Shown here: in pieces, positions 16,957 to 25,503 of the stretch
Layout: the number at the start of each line of letters is the position of its first letter
Numbering within the stretch: the stretch's first letter is position 1
Assembly: GCF_014138435.1 (NCBI RefSeq)
Contig: NZ_JACJIM010000002.1
Span: 372,001-436,000, forward strand
DNA: 64,000 nt
Source: Methylobacterium fujisawaense
Lineage (GTDB): Bacteria; Pseudomonadota; Alphaproteobacteria; Rhizobiales; Beijerinckiaceae
Direction: 5' to 3'
The notes under the pieces: generated by a model
The model's database searches: none
What the model was told of the DNA's origin: nothing
What the model saw: only the letters and a program-made list of their open reading frames with translations
Program-made: the position numbers and the translations under genes

Positions 16957-18273
16957 TTATTCGCGCTCGATCCGGATCACCTGCGGCGGCTCCGCCAGCA
17001 GGCCGTCGGCGCCGATCGCGTCGAGGGCGTCCCGGATGTTACCCTCGGTCGCCGCATAGGTGATCAGCACCAGCGGCACGGGCCGTCCGGAGCGGCCGTG
17101 CGGATCCGTCTCCGCGCCCTCGATGCGGCGTTGCAGGATGCTCTCCAGGGATATCTCCCGCTCGGCCATCCGCTGAGCGACACCCGCCGCGACGCCCGGG
17201 CGATCATGGACGGTGAGGCGGATGTAGTAGCCGCCCTCGTGCCGCTGCATCTCCACGCGCTCACTGGGGCGCATCGCGGCGGCCGGAATGCCGAAGGTCG
17301 GGCGGATCACGCCGCGCGCCACGTCGGCGATGTCGGCCACGACCGCGGAGGCCGTCGCCTCGCCGCCGGCACCGGGACCGATCAGCGTCAGCTCGCCCAC
17401 CGCATCCGCGTCGATCGTCACGGCGTTGGTCACGCCCATGACCTGCGCGATGGCGGAGGATTTCGGCACCATCGTCGGGTGGACCCGCTGCTCGATGCCG
17501 GCCTCGGCCGCCTGCGCGACGCCGAGGAGCTTGATCCGGTAGCCGAGCTCGTCCGCCATGCGCAGGTCGAGAGGCTGCACCCGGGAGATGCCCTCCACCG
17601 ACACGCCCTCGGCGTCGACCGCGGTCCCGAAGGCCAGGCTCGTCAGAATCGCGAGCTTGTGGGCCGTGTCGAAACCTTCGACGTCGAAGGTCGGATCGGC
17701 CTCGGCGTAGCCCAGGGCCTGCGCATCCTTCAGGCAGGCCTCGAAGGTCAGGCCCTCGCGCTCCATGCGGCTGAGGATGTAGTTGCAGGTGCCGTTGAGA
17801 ATTCCGTAGACGCGGGAGATCGTGTTGCCCGGCAGGCCCTCGCGGAGGGTCTTGATCACCGGGATGCCGCCGGCCACCGCCGCCTCGAAGGCGAGGGCTA
17901 CGCCCTTGTCCTCGGCGCGCGTGGCGAGGGCGGCACCGTGGCGGGCAAGCAGCGCCTTGTTGGCGGTCACCACCGGCTTGCCGGCATCCAGCGCCGCCTC
18001 GACCACCGCCTTGGCCGGTCCTTCGGCGCCGCCGATCAGCTCGACCACGCAGTCCACGGAACCGGACCGGGCGAGCGCCACCGGATCGTCGAACCATTCG
18101 ATGCCGGCGAGGTCGAGGCCGCGGTCCCGGGTGCGGTCGCGCGAGGACACCGCCGTGACGCGGAGATCGAGGCCCGCGGCGTTGAAGGCGGCGCGGCGGC
18201 GCTCGACCATCCGGACCACGGACGCACCGACGGTCCCGAGTCCGGCGATCCCGAGGCGAAAGCTCACTGTCAT
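16957..18273 (-). CDS. hom: Homoserine dehydrogenase
   Basis: A 438-residue enzyme that reduces aspartate semialdehyde to homoserine in threonine and methionine synthesis. Domains in order: NAD(P)-binding Rossmann fold starting LGIAGLGTVGASVV, the substrate domain with NGTCNYILSRM and the lysine region GYAEADPTFDVEGFDTAHKLAILT, and a C-terminal ACT domain (RLTVHDRPGVAAGVA) for feedback control. The start at 18273 has GGAAGGGG upstream; the in-frame extension to 18327 is unlikely. It is upstream of glpX. Confidence 0.96.
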   Translation of the reverse strand: MTVSFRLGIAGLGTVGASVVRMVERRRAAFNAAGLDLRVTAVSSRDRTRDRGLDLAGIEWFDDPVALARSGSVDCVVELIGGAEGPAKAVVEAALDAGKPVVTANKALLARHGAALATRAEDKGVALAFEAAVAGGIPVIKTLREGLPGNTISRVYGILNGTCNYILSRMEREGLTFEACLKDAQALGYAEADPTFDVEGFDTAHKLAILTSLAFGTAVDAEGVSVEGISRVQPLDLRMADELGYRIKLLGVAQAAEAGIEQRVHPTMVPKSSAIAQVMGVTNAVTIDADAVGELTLIGPGAGGEATASAVVADIADVARGVIRPTFGIPAAAMRPSERVEMQRHEGGYYIRLTVHDRPGVAAGVAQRMAEREISLESILQRRIEGAETDPHGRSGRPVPLVLITYAATEGNIRDALDAIGADGLLAEPPQVIRIERE

Positions 18274-18382
18274 GACCCCTTCCGTACCCGGGCGACCGTG
18301 ATGGGCCGGGCGCCCGATGCGGCGCACTTCTGCAAGAATTCCGCACCGCCCGCAAGGAAACGGCCCCGGATCGCCGGACGGC

Positions 18383-19069
18383 TCACCCGGCGGACTCGCG
18401 GTGCCGCACCGCCGTCGCCACCAGGGCGTAGAGGATGACGGCGTTCAGCACGTGCCAGAGCGGATGGGTGCCGGTCGGCAGAAGCGTGCAGGCGGCCTGA
18501 TCGGCGGTCCGCGCGGCGAGCGAGATCAGGAACAGGAGGCCGATCCCGGCGAGCCGCCGCCCGGTCCCGAGAAAGCGCTCCTCCGGCCGACGCGTGACCG
18601 CGCCCGCAATCCCGAACAGCGCCAGCAGAGCGGGCAGGTAGTCGACCGATCCGTTGGTGAGCCGCGCGACGTCGAGGCCGGTAAGCCCGTCGAGCACGGG
18701 CGTGAGGGCGAAGCCGAGGAGCGCGAAGCCCCCCGTCGCCGCAGCGACCCGGATCGGCGCCAGCCTCAGGAATCGCCGCAGGGCGAGCGCGAGATACGCG
18801 TAGATGAACAGGGCGATCGGGATCACGTCGGCCAGCATCGACCAGTAGACCGCCAGCGTGTGAAACAGGAACGAGCCGATGCCCACCACCGCGACCAGAG
18901 CGGATAGGGCGAGGCCGGCTCGGTCCGGCGGCTCGGCTGCGGAGGCGCGTCGTGCAGCAGCGGCAGCCGCCACGAGGAAAGCCGCGTTCGACAGGGCGTT
19001 GGCCGGCTCGGCCCAGAATTGCGGACCGCCGCGCTCGCAATAGGCTCTCACCGGCTCGAACCAGTCCAT
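18383..19069 (-). CDS. Ceramidase-like integral membrane hydrolase (CREST superfamily)
   Basis: A 228-residue protein with about seven transmembrane helices. It keeps the alkaline ceramidase pattern: WAEPANALSN near 19-28, Ser66 and His70 in GSFLFHTL, Asp81, and His202/His206 in THPLWH. These match the Ser, Asp and three His that bind zinc in the CREST superfamily. Family knowledge: eukaryotic members cleave the amide bond of ceramides; bacterial members are mostly uncharacterised and may act on sphingolipids, ornithine lipids or other amide lipids. It is divergent from exonuclease III with 95 bases between starts. No clear ribosome binding site is visible. Confidence 0.75.
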   Translation of the reverse strand: MDWFEPVRAYCERGGPQFWAEPANALSNAAFLVAAAAAARRASAAEPPDRAGLALSALVAVVGIGSFLFHTLAVYWSMLADVIPIALFIYAYLALALRRFLRLAPIRVAAATGGFALLGFALTPVLDGLTGLDVARLTNGSVDYLPALLALFGIAGAVTRRPEERFLGTGRRLAGIGLLFLISLAARTADQAACTLLPTGTHPLWHVLNAVILYALVATAVRHRESAG

Positions 19070-19164
19070 CCGCCGACCCTAGATCCCCGTCCTTGCGCCG
19101 GGATGGCCTTGTCAGCGCGACGCGAAGCGCGGATGACGGCCCGGCGGCGACCGGAAGCGAGGCG

Positions 19165-19959
19165 ATGCGGATCACCACCTGGAACGTCAATTCGATCAAG
19201 CAGCGGCTCCCGCATCTTCTCGCCTTCCTCGAGGAGGCGCGGCCCGACGTGGTCTGCCTGCAAGAACTCAAGTGCCAGGACGAGGCCTTCCCGCGGGCCG
19301 ACATCGAGGCGGCGGGCTACGCGGTCGAGACGCTGGGCCAGAAGGCCTATAACGGCGTGGCGCTCCTCGTCCGGGAACCGCTAACCCTCTCCGAGATCCG
19401 GCGCGGGCTTCCGGGCGATGCGTCGGACGAGCAGGCCCGCTACATCGAGGCGCTCATTTCCGGCGCGGAGACGCGCCCAGTCCGCGTGGCGTCGATCTAT
19501 CTGCCGAACGGCAATCCGGTGGACAGCCCGAAATACGCCTACAAGCTCGCCTTCATGGAGCGGCTGCAGCTCCACGCCCGGGCACTCCTGCGGGACGAGA
19601 TCGCGGTGGTGCTGGCGGGCGACTACAACGTCATCCCGGAACCTGCCGACGCGGCCGATCCGGAGGCTTGGCGCTCCGACGCGCTCTTTCTCGGGACGAC
19701 CCGCGCGGCGTTCCGGGCGCTTCTCGCCGAGGGCTATACCGATGCGCTGCGCGCCTGCGACCCGCGCGATGGGCTCTACACCTTCTGGGATTACCAGGCC
19801 GGCTGCTGGCAGCGAAATGCCGGGATCCGCATCGATCACGTGCTGCTGTCGCCCCAGGCCGGCGACCGCCTGGTCTCGGCCTCGGTCCAGAAGCATCTGC
19901 GCGGGCTCGACAAGCCGTCGGATCATGTGCCGGTGACGGTGGAACTGACGGCCGGCTGA
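19165..19959 (+). CDS. xth: Exodeoxyribonuclease III
   Basis: A 264-residue AP endonuclease / 3' exonuclease for base excision repair. All family motifs are visible: ITTWNVNSIKQRL, CLQELKCQ with the metal-binding Glu, YNGVALL, VLAGDYNV, and the C-terminal GIRIDHVLLS and KPSDHVPV with the catalytic Asp-His. The start at 19165 is set by the conserved N-terminus MRITTWN; the longer in-frame reading is not part of the fold. A glutathione transferase gene follows after 71 bases on the same strand. Confidence 0.95.
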   Translation: MRITTWNVNSIKQRLPHLLAFLEEARPDVVCLQELKCQDEAFPRADIEAAGYAVETLGQKAYNGVALLVREPLTLSEIRRGLPGDASDEQARYIEALISGAETRPVRVASIYLPNGNPVDSPKYAYKLAFMERLQLHARALLRDEIAVVLAGDYNVIPEPADAADPEAWRSDALFLGTTRAAFRALLAEGYTDALRACDPRDGLYTFWDYQAGCWQRNAGIRIDHVLLSPQAGDRLVSASVQKHLRGLDKPSDHVPVTVELTAG

Positions 19960-20030
19960 AAAGATAACCCATGTTGGCGGGCGCAGCGACCAGACCGGTC
20001 GCCGCCCGTCTTTCAGCTCAGGAGCCACGC

Positions 20031-20654
20031 TTGATCGTCTACGGTACCGGCTATTCGCCCTACGTCCGCAAGGTCCTAGTCTCGCTTGCCGAGAAGGGCA
20101 TCGCCTACGAGCACAGGCCTGTGATGTTCCACGCGCCGGATGCCGACTTCCAGGCGGCCAGCCCGCTCGGGAAGATCCCAGCCATCGAGGACGACGGTTT
20201 CCGCCTTGCCGATTCCTCGGCGATCCTCTGGTATCTGGAGCGGAAGCACCCGACGCCGGCCCTCGTTCCGACCGAACCGAAGGCGCTCGGCCGCGCCGTC
20301 TGGTTCGACAAGTTCGGCGACACCGAACTGTTCGCGAAGCTGATCGTGCCTTTCGTCCAGCGGGTGCTGAAACCCAACATGATGAAGCAGCCGACCGACG
20401 AAGGTGCGGTCGCCCAGGCGCTCGACACGGACCTGCCGCCGCTGTTCGACTATCTGGAGCGCGAGATCTCGGGCCCGTATCTGGTCGGTGACGCGTTCAG
20501 CATCGCCGACATCTCCATCGCGACCAGCTTCTACAATCTGCACTTGGCGCAGGCGAAGGTCGATGCCGACCGCTGGCCCAAGCTTGCGGCCTATGTCGAT
20601 GCCACGCTGGCGCGGCCGTCGTTCAAGGCTGCACTCGAGGCCAAGAAGGGCTGA
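20031..20654 (+). CDS. Glutathione S-transferase family protein
   Basis: A 207-residue GST with an N-terminal thioredoxin-like domain (TGYSPYVRKVLVSL, cis-proline motif GKIPAIEDDG, glutathione-binding DSSAILWYLE) and a C-terminal helical domain (FSIADISIATSF). I chose the TTG at 20031 because AGGAG lies 6 bases upstream and the protein then starts directly at the first beta strand. An ATG at 19971 would add 20 residues without family support and without a binding site. Role: conjugation or isomerisation with glutathione; substrate unknown. Confidence 0.88.
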   Translation: MIVYGTGYSPYVRKVLVSLAEKGIAYEHRPVMFHAPDADFQAASPLGKIPAIEDDGFRLADSSAILWYLERKHPTPALVPTEPKALGRAVWFDKFGDTELFAKLIVPFVQRVLKPNMMKQPTDEGAVAQALDTDLPPLFDYLEREISGPYLVGDAFSIADISIATSFYNLHLAQAKVDADRWPKLAAYVDATLARPSFKAALEAKKG

Positions 20655-20668
20655 ACCGGCCGGGCGGT

Positions 20669-20697
20669 CCGGCGGCGGCGCTCAGCGCCGCCGCCGG
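20669..20697. terminator. 13-bp stem-loop between convergent GST and ExoR-like genes
   Basis: A perfect 13-bp stem CCGGCGGCGGCGC / GCGCCGCCGCCGG closes a loop of only TCA, and this loop is the stop codon of the ExoR-like gene on the minus strand. The stem therefore encodes the four terminal arginines of that protein. It can stop both convergent transcripts. Confidence 0.65.
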
Positions 20698-21584
20698 ATC
20701 GAGCCCACGGTTTGCAGTTGCGTCTGCGCCTCGGCGCGGTCGTCCTCGCTCGCGGCCGCCCAGTTCTTGTCGTAGAGCGCGACAATCCAGTCGTCCTTCC
20801 GCGCTTCTGCCCCTTCCCGCGCGAGGGAGAGCCACATCAGGCCCCTCACCCGCTGGATCGGGATCCCGCCGAGACCGTTGACCAGCATGTCCCCGAGCAG
20901 TGCCTGCGCCGGATGGTGGCCCTTCTCGGCCGCGAGGTTGAACCAGCGCGCCGCCTGCTTCGGATCGGCCTCGACGCCCGTCCCGTCGAGGTAGAGCCGG
21001 GCGAGATTGTACTGCGCGTTGGGATCTCCGTAGTACGACGCGGCGTAGTTGAACATGTCGTAAGCGCGTTCGGGATTCGGGCGCACGTAGGTGCCCTTGA
21101 TCCCTTCCAGAAAATAGGTACCCAGAGCCGTGAAGGCGCTGCCCAGAACCGCCGAGTTCTGCGGGTCGGGGCCGTCATCGGTGCTGGCATCGGCGATCCG
21201 AGAGAAGAACTCGAACGCCTTCAAGTCGTCATGGGGCACGCCGTCGCCGTCGGCATACATCCGGCCGAGCTTCCACAGAGCCAGGGCGTGGCCCTGGCCG
21301 GCCGCGTATTCGAGGGCGCGGGCCGCGCCCTGCTTGTCGCCGGCATTGTACTCCCGCATGCCGGCCCGGAGCGCGTCCTTGGCCGAGCGATAGCTCTTGT
21401 CGGCGACCGGCACCTGAACGGGCGTGCGGACATTGGCGTCGAGCGCACGCGAGGTCTCGACCGGGAGCGCAAGCAAAGCGAGCGCCCAGGTCGCGACGGC
21501 GAGGCCGCGGGCGAACCGGAACCGACCGGGATCGGCCCCGACCGGCGCCCTGCGCCGGCTGAGGTCAGTCCTAGACGTCCGCAT
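20682..21584 (-). CDS. Sel1-repeat exported protein, ExoR-like
   Basis: A 300-residue protein with an internal hydrophobic export segment (LAVATWALALLALPV, about 27-41) and several Sel1/TPR repeats (about 70-250), seen as ALWKLGRMYADGDGV, AQYNLARLYLDGTGV and AQALLGDMLVNGLGG. This layout fits periplasmic ExoR, which in rhizobia restrains the ExoS/ChvI two-component system controlling exopolysaccharide; equivalence here is inference. The start at 21584 has AAGGAG 9-14 bases upstream and overlaps the end of ilvD by 14 bases, so the two may be cotranscribed. The C-terminus ends in a run of arginines. Confidence 0.75.
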   Translation of the reverse strand: MRTSRTDLSRRRAPVGADPGRFRFARGLAVATWALALLALPVETSRALDANVRTPVQVPVADKSYRSAKDALRAGMREYNAGDKQGAARALEYAAGQGHALALWKLGRMYADGDGVPHDDLKAFEFFSRIADASTDDGPDPQNSAVLGSAFTALGTYFLEGIKGTYVRPNPERAYDMFNYAASYYGDPNAQYNLARLYLDGTGVEADPKQAARWFNLAAEKGHHPAQALLGDMLVNGLGGIPIQRVRGLMWLSLAREGAEARKDDWIVALYDKNWAAASEDDRAEAQTQLQTVGSIRRRR

Positions 21585-23301
21585 AGCTCTGCGTCTCCTT
21601 GGCACCTCCCGGATGGGTCACGGCGCCGTAAAGCGCCGGGCCGACGCCTTGCGCGTATTTCCAGAGGTAGCCGGAGGTCGCGGAGTTCGGACGCGGCGTC
21701 CAGGCCTTCCGCCGCTCGGCGAGTTCCTCGTCCGAGAGAGCGACGCTGAGCGTGCCCTGGATGGCATCGAGGGTGATGACGTCGCCGTCGCGGATCAGGC
21801 CGATCGGACCGCCCACGGCGGCTTCGGGTCCCACATGGCCGACGCAGAAGCCGCGTGTCGCGCCCGAGAAACGCCCGTCGGTGATCAGCGCCACCTTGTC
21901 GCCCATGCCCTGCCCGTAGAGCGCCGCGGTGGTCGACAGCATCTCGCGCATGCCGGGACCGCCCCGGGGCCCCTCGTAGCGGATGACGAGAACCTCACCC
22001 TCCTTGTAGCCGCGCGACTGCACGGCGGCGAAGCAGGCCTCCTCGCCGTCGAACACCCGGGCCGGGCCGGTGAAGACCTGCTTCTCGGCCGGGATGCCCG
22101 CGACCTTCACGATCGCGCCCTCGGGGGCGAGGTTGCCCTTGAGGCCCACGACGCCCCCGGTCGGGGTGATCGGCCGGTTGGCCGGGTAGACGACGTCCTG
22201 GTCCGGGTTCCAGGTCACCCGGTCCATGTTCTCGGCGATGGTGCGGCCGGTGACCGTCATGCAGTCGCCGTGCATGAAGCCGTGGTCGAGGAGCGTCTTC
22301 ATCAGCAGCGGGATGCCGCCGACCTCGAACATGTCCTTCGCGACGTATCGGCCACCGGGCTTCAGGTCGGCGATGTAGGGCGTGCGGCGGAAGATCTCCG
22401 CCACGTCGAACAGCGTGAATTCGATGCCGCATTCATGCGCGATGGCCGGCAGGTGCAGGGCGGCGTTCGTGGAGCCGCCGGAGGCGGCCACCACGGTGGC
22501 GGCGTTCTCCAGCGCCTTGCGGGTGACGATGTCCCGCGGGCGGATCCGATTCGCGAGAAGCTCCATCACCTTCTCGCCGGCGGTGGCGCAGAACTTGTCG
22601 CGGATCTCGTAGGGGGCCGGGGCGCCGGCCGAGTAAGGCAGCGCGAGGCCGATCGCCTCGGAGACGGTTGCCATCGTGTTGGCGGTGAACTGCGCGCCGC
22701 AGGCGCCGGCCGACGGACAGGCGACCTGCTCCAGCTCGTCCAGATCCTCCAGGCTCATGTCGCCGACGGCGACCTTGCCGACAGCCTCGAACAGATCCTG
22801 GACGGTCACGGGCTTGCCGCGGAACGAGCCCGGCAGGATCGAGCCGCCGTAGATGAAGATCGAGGGGACGTTGAGGCGCACCATGGCCATCATCATCCCC
22901 GGCAGGGACTTGTCGCAGCCGGCAAGTCCCACCAGGGCATCGTAGGCATGGCCCCGCATGGTCAGCTCGACCGAATCGGCGATGACCTCGCGGGACGGCA
23001 GCGACGCGCGCATGCCGCCATGGCCCATGGCGATCCCGTCGGTCACCGTGATGGTGCAGAATTCGCGCGGCGTGCCGTTGGCGGCGGCGACGCCCTTCTT
23101 CACCGCCTGCGCTTGGCGCATCAGCGAGATGTTGCAGGGCGCGGCCTCGTTCCAGCAGGAGGCGACGCCGACCAGCGGCTGGTGGATCTGCTCGCGCGTC
23201 AGACCCATGGCATAGAGATAGGAGCGGTGCGGGGCGCGGTCGGGCCCCTCTGTGACGTGGCGGCTCGGCAGCTTCGACTTGTCGTTCAAACGCGTCACCA
23301 T
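21571..23301 (-). CDS. ilvD: Dihydroxy-acid dehydratase
   Basis: A 576-residue Fe-S dehydratase for the third step of valine and isoleucine synthesis. Seen: VGVASCWNEAAPCN, GLAGCDKSLPGMMMAM and CPSAGACGAQFTANTM, which contain the cluster-binding cysteines, and GRFSGATRGFCVGHVGPEA near the end. The start at 23301 (MVTRLNDK) gives the normal length; an upstream in-frame ATG at 23388 would add 29 residues of unlike character. The ribosome binding site is weak. It is followed by the ExoR-like gene with overlap. A 677-base region without genes lies upstream. Confidence 0.95.
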   Translation of the reverse strand: MVTRLNDKSKLPSRHVTEGPDRAPHRSYLYAMGLTREQIHQPLVGVASCWNEAAPCNISLMRQAQAVKKGVAAANGTPREFCTITVTDGIAMGHGGMRASLPSREVIADSVELTMRGHAYDALVGLAGCDKSLPGMMMAMVRLNVPSIFIYGGSILPGSFRGKPVTVQDLFEAVGKVAVGDMSLEDLDELEQVACPSAGACGAQFTANTMATVSEAIGLALPYSAGAPAPYEIRDKFCATAGEKVMELLANRIRPRDIVTRKALENAATVVAASGGSTNAALHLPAIAHECGIEFTLFDVAEIFRRTPYIADLKPGGRYVAKDMFEVGGIPLLMKTLLDHGFMHGDCMTVTGRTIAENMDRVTWNPDQDVVYPANRPITPTGGVVGLKGNLAPEGAIVKVAGIPAEKQVFTGPARVFDGEEACFAAVQSRGYKEGEVLVIRYEGPRGGPGMREMLSTTAALYGQGMGDKVALITDGRFSGATRGFCVGHVGPEAAVGGPIGLIRDGDVITLDAIQGTLSVALSDEELAERRKAWTPRPNSATSGYLWKYAQGVGPALYGAVTHPGGAKETQSYADV

Positions 23302-23978
23302 GACTTCAGACCAAGCCTTCGCACAGCCGATCCCGAGGGTGCGCTGAACCGCGGCGCGTCGCCGTTCGCGAAGCGCCGGGATATTCATCCGCGTGCTCGG
23401 GAAGTCCTCGTTTCCGATCGGTAAATCGTTGTCGAGATTGCCGTTTACCGCGGATCTTGAGGTGGGCCCGGACTATGGCGGGATCGCGGCGTTTACAGGC
23501 AGGTCTCGGGGCGGAGCCGGGATCGTTTTACGGTGTTGCGACCCCGCCACAGCCACGCTTGCAGCCATTTCGCTCGCCAGGACCAAAGAAAGGACAATCG
23601 CGACGGCACCGCCCGGTGATCCGCCTCGATCCGTCTAGTCTTCAGGATCAGCGCGGATCTCCGCAGAGGAATCCACCCGCGCCGCGGCAAAACCGGCCGG
23701 AGATCGTCGGCGCAGCATTATCGCCGTGCGCGGTCTGCGCCGGAAAGACCTGAGCGGATCGGGAAATAACCCGTGGGACCGGATCCGCGGCTCGCTCGGG
23801 CGCGGGCCCTGCAGGACCGCACTATAGCCCGCCCGGGACAGGGCGTATGTCCAGGCGCCCCCCCCCCGGTGGGCACGCTTTCCGATGCGGGAAGACGATC
23901 CCGTGACGGCGTCCGCGGGCGGCCGGCCGGACGGGATCACAGGATCACGGGATGGCCTGATCCCAGGCGGGTCGCGGC
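23302..23978. other. 677-base region without a supported gene upstream of ilvD
   Basis: Short reading frames exist on both strands but none resembles a known protein or has consistent codon use. The region carries an inverted repeat CGGTAAA-N18-TTTACCG (23419-23450) about 120 bases before the ilvD start and a run of ten C at 23858-23867. It may hold the ilvD leader and promoter. I see no riboswitch that I can name. Confidence 0.4.
23419..23450. repeat. Inverted repeat upstream of ilvD
   Basis: CGGTAAA (23419-23425) and TTTACCG (23444-23450) form a perfect 7-bp dyad with 18 bases between. It may be an operator or an RNA hairpin in the ilvD leader. Confidence 0.4.
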
Positions 23979-24839
23979 TCAGGCCGCCCCGCTCTGCGGC
24001 GCCGGGATCTCGGTGGAGATGGCGTCGACCGTGCGCGGCATCGGGCTGCCCTGCCCGTCTGCGCGCTGAATCCGCACCTGCTGGTTGACCGGCTGCATGT
24101 TGCCGAAGGGCGTCGAGAAGGCGATCTCGGCGGCATCGCGTCCGACGCCGATCCGCACCAGCCCGTCGAGGTCGGCTTGCCGTGTGGCGTCGAACAGCCA
24201 CCAGCGGCCGTCGAGATAGGCTTCGAACACGGCGTGGAAGTCGCTCGGAACGAGCCCGTGGGCGTAGCAGCTCACGAACCGGGCCGGGATGCCGAGAGCC
24301 CGGCAGAAGGCGGCGCCGAGATGCGCGAAATCGCGGCATACGCCGGCGCGCTTGAGCAGCGACTCATGCGCGGTGGTCTCGCCGTCGCTGGAGCCCGGCT
24401 GATAGGCGATGTGGTCGTGGATCCAGTTGCAGATCTGGTTCACGCGGGCATAGCCCTTGGGCAGCGCGCCGAATTCGGCCAGAGCGAACGGCGTCAGCCG
24501 GTCCGAGGACACGAACCGGCTCGGCAGCAGGAAGGGCAGGATGTCGAGGGGCAATTGCCCGATCGGCGTCTCGTTGATCGTCGCGGGATCGGCCCGATGC
24601 ACCGTGAGATCGACCTCGGCATTGTACTCCAGCGCGAACTGGCCGGTCGGCACGTTGACCGCGAGATAGCGGTTCTCGTGGTCGGGCGTGGTGTAGAGGT
24701 CGCGCTTGAGGTTCGGCGTCAGGACCAAGCTCTCGGTCAGGATCTCGACGCTCTTCAGCTTCGCCACCTCCAGATTGAAGATGAAGGTGGTGTCCGACAG
24801 GATATTGTAGGACAGGCTGCAACCGAGGATGTAGCGCAT
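23979..24839 (-). CDS. Transglutaminase-like cysteine protein
   Basis: A 286-residue protein without signal peptide. It has an N-terminal beta region (1-105, typical of bacterial transglutaminase N domains) and a catalytic core with Cys168 in RAGVCRDFAHL, His202 in SDFHAVFEAYL and Asp217 in WWLFDATR, a complete Cys-His-Asp triad. Family knowledge: such proteins are cysteine proteases or amidases; many sit next to alpha-E and ATP-grasp genes, which are not seen here. It lies 70 bases downstream of lutC on the same strand and may be read through from the lut operon. The substrate is unknown. Confidence 0.85.
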   Translation of the reverse strand: MRYILGCSLSYNILSDTTFIFNLEVAKLKSVEILTESLVLTPNLKRDLYTTPDHENRYLAVNVPTGQFALEYNAEVDLTVHRADPATINETPIGQLPLDILPFLLPSRFVSSDRLTPFALAEFGALPKGYARVNQICNWIHDHIAYQPGSSDGETTAHESLLKRAGVCRDFAHLGAAFCRALGIPARFVSCYAHGLVPSDFHAVFEAYLDGRWWLFDATRQADLDGLVRIGVGRDAAEIAFSTPFGNMQPVNQQVRIQRADGQGSPMPRTVDAISTEIPAPQSGAA

Positions 24840-24909
24840 CGGATCTCCTTGCCGGATGACGGCCTATCCGCCGCCCAAGCAAGGGGCGCGCCCGATCGTG
24901 GGTTCCGGA

Positions 24910-25503
24910 TCAGGCGCGCCGCGGCAGCATCAGCACCGTGAGCGAGCGCACGCCCTGCGCGCCGTGGATCAGCACGCCCTCGATGTCGGCGGTCGCCGAC
25001 GGTCCGGTGTGCAGAACCGCGTAGGCCGAGCGGCCGAATTCCGGCCGGCGATAGGCGGCCTGCACGTTGGGCACGATATCGGCGGGATCGAGCAGAACGA
25101 CGAGGTGCTGCGCGAGATAGGCGACCGCGTTGACGATCAGCTGATCCTCCGTGAACAGCACCGATCCCGTCTCGGCGATGCCGAACACAGCGCGCACCAC
25201 CGCCACGTCCACGTCCTCGACCTCCTGCGGGGCGCGGACGCTCCGAAGGTCCCGGTTGCCGGTCAGTTCCGGTACCGCGGAGGCAATCACCTTGGCCGCA
25301 TCGAGTCGCTCGCGGACCCCCGCGAAGACATCACTGGCGCCGGGCTCCGCCACCCGGCCGCCCATCCGCTTCAGCCGCTCGCCGAACTCGGCCACATGGT
25401 CGTCGCCGACGAGGGGCGTGAACAGCGGCACCTCCGGCAGCGGGAAATCGCCGGCTGGCCGGTTCCTGCGGATGCCGTCCAGGATCGCGTCGCGGGCGCT
25501 CAT
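24910..25503 (-). CDS. lutC: Lactate utilization protein C (LUD domain)
   Basis: A 197-residue LUD (DUF162) domain protein. It shows the family motif FGIAETGSVLF near 129-139 and the C-terminal TGPSATADIEGVLIHGAQG. LutC forms with LutA and LutB an iron-sulfur complex that oxidises L-lactate to pyruvate. The ATG at 25503 overlaps the lutB stop (ATGA), indicating translational coupling. It is the last gene of the lutABC operon. Confidence 0.93.
   Translation of the reverse strand: MSARDAILDGIRRNRPAGDFPLPEVPLFTPLVGDDHVAEFGERLKRMGGRVAEPGASDVFAGVRERLDAAKVIASAVPELTGNRDLRSVRAPQEVEDVDVAVVRAVFGIAETGSVLFTEDQLIVNAVAYLAQHLVVLLDPADIVPNVQAAYRRPEFGRSAYAVLHTGPSATADIEGVLIHGAQGVRSLTVLMLPRRA

Noticed and set aside
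19971-20030. ATG at 19971 as start of the glutathione transferase
   Set aside because: No ribosome binding site and 20 extra residues outside the fold; the TTG at 20031 has AGGAG at good distance.
23393-23753. Short plus-strand frames upstream of ilvD
   Set aside because: No recognisable protein features, poor codon use and no ribosome binding site.
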